From a bacterium (GTDB taxonomy: Bacteria > Cyanobacteriota > Vampirovibrionia > Gastranaerophilales > Gastranaerophilaceae): a DNA stretch of 7,441 nt. The first letter of the stretch is position 1; each line of letters opens with the position of its first letter. Position numbers and translations under genes: made by a program. Shown here piece by piece: positions 5,409 through 7,441 of this stretch. The stretch lies in the NCBI GenBank assembly GCA_017995595.1, contig JAGOIO010000066.1, forward strand, positions 1 through 7,441, given 5' to 3'. The notes beneath the pieces were generated by a model. That model saw only the letters and a list, made by a program, of their open reading frames with translations. It was not told the DNA's origin and ran no database searches.

Positions 5409-6485
5409 TAAAATTTTGTTAATGATTGTTATTATTTTACTACTATCAGGGTAATTTGTGCAAGTGTTTTTAAATTTATTTTTCAATCTGCATTTTTTCT
5501 TAAAGCATGGTTGACAATCTAATTTGCAATTCTCACTCAATGTCTCTTGTGAAACAGAAAAATATTTACCCTCGCCAACGTCATAAGGTCCAAATCTTTT
5601 TGGCGGAGTACACGTAAAAATCGCAATAACAGCACACGTTTGGCATGCCCAAGCAAGATTTGCACTACCTGAATCAGGACTCAAAACAAGGTCAACTCTC
5701 GAAAAAACACCTTGCAACTCATTCAAATCAGTTTTTCCCATCAAATTAATACATTTAACTTCTTCTCCTACCGAATTCAAAATTCTATCAAATAAACCGA
5801 CATCTGCATTTGTTCCGGTAAAAATCAAGTTCACCTTGTCATTCAAAAATTTTACAACCTCTGCCCAATTTTTTTCTGACCAATGCTTATTTTTCCAAGT
5901 AGTAGCAGGGGAAATGACAACAGTCTTTTTTTCTATATCTATAGGTTTCAACAAATCATCAACCCTTGTTTTTACAGCATCAGAAAGTGGAGGCAAAGAA
6001 AATTTTAAACATGTTTTAATTCCTAAATATCTTGCAAAATCCAAATTTCTTTCAACTATATGATAATGATAATCTGTAAATTTCGCCTTTGGCTTTATAA
6101 ATTCATTCCCCCCCAAAATAGAAAGTTCTCGGGCATCTTTAAATGTAATTCGGCGTTTTGCTCCGCAAAACGCAAACAATAACAAATTTTTAAACATTTG
6201 CTGACAATCAAGTGCTATATCATACTTTTCCGCTCTAATTTCTTTTACAATATTTAAAAATTCCTTAAAAGTTTTAATAGAAAAAGGTCTTTTTTTCCAC
6301 TCTTTCAGAGGAACAAAATGAACTTTATCAATTGCCGGATTATTTTTAATAACACCCAAACCCTTTTCAGCAACTAGATAACCGACAGATGAAATTTCCT
6401 CACTATTCTTCAATGAGTTAACTATAGGAAGCGTAAAAATAACATCACCAAGCGAAGTTAAACGTATTACCAATACTTTTTTCAA
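5403..6485 (-). CDS. GT9-family glycosyltransferase, ADP-heptose:LPS heptosyltransferase-like, TTG start
   Basis: This 360-residue protein matches the heptosyltransferase family (WaaC/WaaF type), which transfers heptose from ADP-heptose to the LPS inner core at the cytoplasmic face. It shows KVLVIRLTSLGDVIFTLP (3-20), the N-terminal acceptor-side motif with Asp14. It also has ISPATTWKNKHWSEKNW (191-207) and LSPDSGSANLAWA (268-280), the nucleotide-sugar region, where Asn276 replaces the His of the usual D(S/T)GxxHLA. Finally it has RFGPY (297-301) and a C-terminal cysteine cluster (Cys320, 324, 327, 332, 342) like that of many family members. Length is normal for the family. The start codon is TTG (6483-6485), supported by GGAGA at 6493-6497 and by the family's usual MKxxLVIRLxSLGD beginning. 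It follows kdsB after 49 bases, consistent with an LPS core operon. The exact sugar added cannot be fixed; other GT9 donors are possible. Confidence 0.9.
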   Translation of the reverse strand: MKKVLVIRLTSLGDVIFTLPIVNSLKNSEEISSVGYLVAEKGLGVIKNNPAIDKVHFVPLKEWKKRPFSIKTFKEFLNIVKEIRAEKYDIALDCQQMFKNLLLFAFCGAKRRITFKDARELSILGGNEFIKPKAKFTDYHYHIVERNLDFARYLGIKTCLKFSLPPLSDAVKTRVDDLLKPIDIEKKTVVISPATTWKNKHWSEKNWAEVVKFLNDKVNLIFTGTNADVGLFDRILNSVGEEVKCINLMGKTDLNELQGVFSRVDLVLSPDSGSANLAWACQTCAVIAIFTCTPPKRFGPYDVGEGKYFSVSQETLSENCKLDCQPCFKKKCRLKNKFKNTCTNYPDSSKIITIINKILN

Positions 6486-6492
6486 AAGATTT

Positions 6493-6497
6493 TCTCC
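6493..6497 (-). promoter_or_regulatory. Ribosome binding site for the TTG start of the GT9 gene
   Basis: GGAGA on the minus strand lies seven bases before the TTG at 6483-6485. No ATG or GTG in frame fits the conserved N-terminus better, so this site supports TTG as the true start. Confidence 0.7.
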
Positions 6498-6520
6498 AAA
6501 AAATGTCTAATTGCTTTTTT

Positions 6521-6543
6521 AGCTTTTAATTAAATTAAAAGCT
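6521..6543. repeat. Perfect 23-base palindrome at the kdsB stop codon
   Basis: AGCTTTTAATT (6521-6531) and AATTAAAAGCT (6533-6543) are exact reverse complements around one central base. The kdsB stop (6535-6537) lies inside it. In kdsB mRNA it would form a hairpin in the 49-base gap before the GT9 gene. On the minus strand it is followed by A-rich rather than T-rich sequence, so it does not look like a terminator in the direction of these genes. It may protect or process the mRNA. Confidence 0.5.
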
Positions 6544-7323
6544 TATACCTTCGTCATTTTCATCATCATTTTCAAACTCCTCACCACTAGGAAGTTCTTT
6601 TTCAAGGATTTTTTTAAACTTTTCAACATCACTTGCTGTATCAATACCAACAGGAGTAAAGTCAACAACAGATGTTTTAATCCTCATTCCAGCCTGTAAC
6701 GCTCTTAATTGTTCTAAACTCTCTGCCAATTCAAGCGTAGATTGTTCCATTTGTGTCATCTTCAACAAAGCATCTCTCGTATAGCCGTAAATTCCCAAGT
6801 GGCCGTAAATTTTGGCATAACCCTCATTTCTTTCATAAGGAATTTTTGACCTTGAAAAATACAATGCAAACCCGTTATTGTCAACGACACATTTTACACA
6901 ATTCGGACCATCAATGTCTTTCTTGTCTTTTAAAACTCTTATTAATGTTGAAATGTCAGCTTCATCATTATCTCTAACATCTTTTATAACTAAATCAATA
7001 CTCTCAGAAGTTATTAGAGGTTCATCACCTTGTAGATTTACAATATGAGAGATTTCAGGGTGTCTTTCAACGACCTCTGCAATTCTATCACTCCCGCTTC
7101 GATGAGCATCTGAAGTCATCTCAACTTCAGCACCAAAAAGCATAGCCTCATTGTATATATCTTCATTATCAGTTGCAATTATAACCCTGTCCGCAAAATT
7201 TGATTTTACAGCATTCTCAAACACCCATTGAATTATTGGCTTGTCATACACTCTGATTAACGGTTTTCCTTTTAACCTGCTTGAACCGTACCTTGCAGGA
7301 ATAATTATCGCAGTTTCATTCAT
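6535..7323 (-). CDS. kdsB: 3-deoxy-manno-octulosonate cytidylyltransferase (CMP-Kdo synthetase)
   Basis: KdsB couples Kdo to CTP in the cytoplasm, forming CMP-Kdo, the donor for the first sugars of the LPS inner core. Family motifs are intact: IIIPARYGSSRLKGKPL (CTP-binding loop) right after the start, ATDNEDI, HRSGSDRIAEV, NLQGDEPLI (Mg/substrate site), HLGIYGYTRDAL, LELAESLEQLRALQAG and GIDTASDVEK. The ATG at 7321-7323 gives 262 residues, slightly longer than the usual about 250. The excess is an acidic C-terminal tail (GEEFENDDENDEG). An in-frame TTG at 7342-7344 would add seven residues, but it lies upstream of the candidate -10 box and has no ribosome site. The chosen ATG has no clear Shine-Dalgarno either. 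The next gene downstream is the GT9 enzyme of the same pathway. Confidence 0.95.
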   Translation of the reverse strand: MNETAIIIPARYGSSRLKGKPLIRVYDKPIIQWVFENAVKSNFADRVIIATDNEDIYNEAMLFGAEVEMTSDAHRSGSDRIAEVVERHPEISHIVNLQGDEPLITSESIDLVIKDVRDNDEADISTLIRVLKDKKDIDGPNCVKCVVDNNGFALYFSRSKIPYERNEGYAKIYGHLGIYGYTRDALLKMTQMEQSTLELAESLEQLRALQAGMRIKTSVVDFTPVGIDTASDVEKFKKILEKELPSGEEFENDDENDEGISF

Positions 7324-7332
7324 AACAAAATC

Positions 7333-7361
7333 ATTATATATCAAATAAAAAGATTTATTAA
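7333..7361 (-). promoter_or_regulatory. Candidate promoter of kdsB giving a near-leaderless mRNA
   Basis: On the minus strand TTAATA (7356-7361, four of six matches), a 17-base spacer and a perfect TATAAT (7333-7338) lie only nine bases before the ATG at 7323. Initiation at the usual distance would leave a leader of about three bases, which fits the absence of a Shine-Dalgarno. kdsB may instead be read from a promoter or gene beyond the right edge. Confidence 0.4.
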
Positions 7362-7371
7362 AATTTTTTTT

Positions 7372-7383
7372 TAAACATGTTTA
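7372..7383. repeat. 12-bp palindrome upstream of kdsB
   Basis: TAAACATGTTTA is a perfect palindrome about 50 bases upstream of the kdsB start, just outside its candidate -35. It may be an operator or chance. The rest of the edge region (7345-7441) is AT-rich; I see no gene there. Confidence 0.3.
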
Positions 7384-7441
7384 TAATATTTGCAAAATGT
7401 GGAATATTATGCTAGGTTACTTAATATAAAAATCGCATTCA

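Noticed and set aside
6006..6018. Second TAAACATGTTT-like sequence inside the GT9 gene, resembling the palindrome upstream of kdsB
   Set aside because: It lies within conserved coding sequence and such short AT-rich palindromes are expected by chance at this base composition.
6521..6543. Palindrome as a rho-independent terminator of kdsB
   Set aside because: In the kdsB direction it is followed by A-rich sequence with no U-tract, and its stem is almost all A/T.
7324..7344. Longer kdsB from a TTG at 7342-7344
   Set aside because: It has no ribosome site and lies upstream of the TATAAT box; the family N-terminus starts right at the internal ATG.
1..7441. CRISPR array, transposon, tRNA/rRNA, toxin-antitoxin or defence system
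   Set aside because: No regularly spaced repeats, transposase, integrase, cloverleaf-like sequence, small paired genes or defence-type domains were seen on either strand.

Overview
The window is an AT-rich stretch of a bacterial chromosome with a Gram-negative-type envelope. It encodes two lipopolysaccharide (LPS) core enzymes (KdsB and a GT9 heptosyltransferase-family protein), a lipoprotein and two type IV pilin-like proteins. The prepilin start at the left edge (FTLAEVLITLGIIG, then VVAAMTIPTLMN) is a style I associate with gut Melainabacteria/Vampirovibrionia (Candidatus Gastranaerophilales). That assignment is inference from style, low GC and gene mix; no marker gene is present to prove it.

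Layout. Seven of the eight genes are on the minus strand. From the right edge, reading leftward as transcribed: kdsB (6535-7323); a GT9 glycosyltransferase with a TTG start (5403-6485); a soluble GAF-GGDEF-HD-GYP cyclic-di-GMP protein (3425-5338); a 98-residue secreted protein of unknown function (3064-3360); a divergent ROK/glucokinase-like protein (1487-2923); a polar amino acid-binding lipoprotein (234-1010); and the first 38 codons of a type IV prepilin (1-114). The only plus-strand gene is a 73-residue Flp-like pilin (1190-1411). It is transcribed divergently from the binding lipoprotein and convergently with the ROK-like gene, sharing a strong bidirectional terminator with the latter. 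No gene-free stretch exceeds 300 bases.

How the genes may work together. kdsB and the GT9 gene fit one pathway: KdsB activates Kdo as CMP-Kdo, and a GT9 enzyme would extend the inner core. The GGDEF-HD-GYP protein is a signalling protein whose cyclase half looks intact, with an inhibitory site, while its hydrolase half has lost metal ligands. Cyclic-di-GMP commonly governs pili and surface attachment and two pilin genes lie nearby, but nothing in the sequence links them directly. The binding lipoprotein has no permease or ATPase beside it.

Regulation. Sigma70-like promoters can be read upstream of several genes. The best are a TTGACA-17-TATACT promoter for the edge prepilin and a mirrored divergent pair between the binding lipoprotein and the Flp-like pilin, whose -35 boxes sit in a perfect 11-bp inverted repeat. 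I see no CRISPR array, transposase, tRNA, rRNA or clear new defence or mobile system. The most unusual items are the degenerate HD-GYP domain, the divergent ROK-like protein and the lone pilin with an Ala at the predicted cleavage site.
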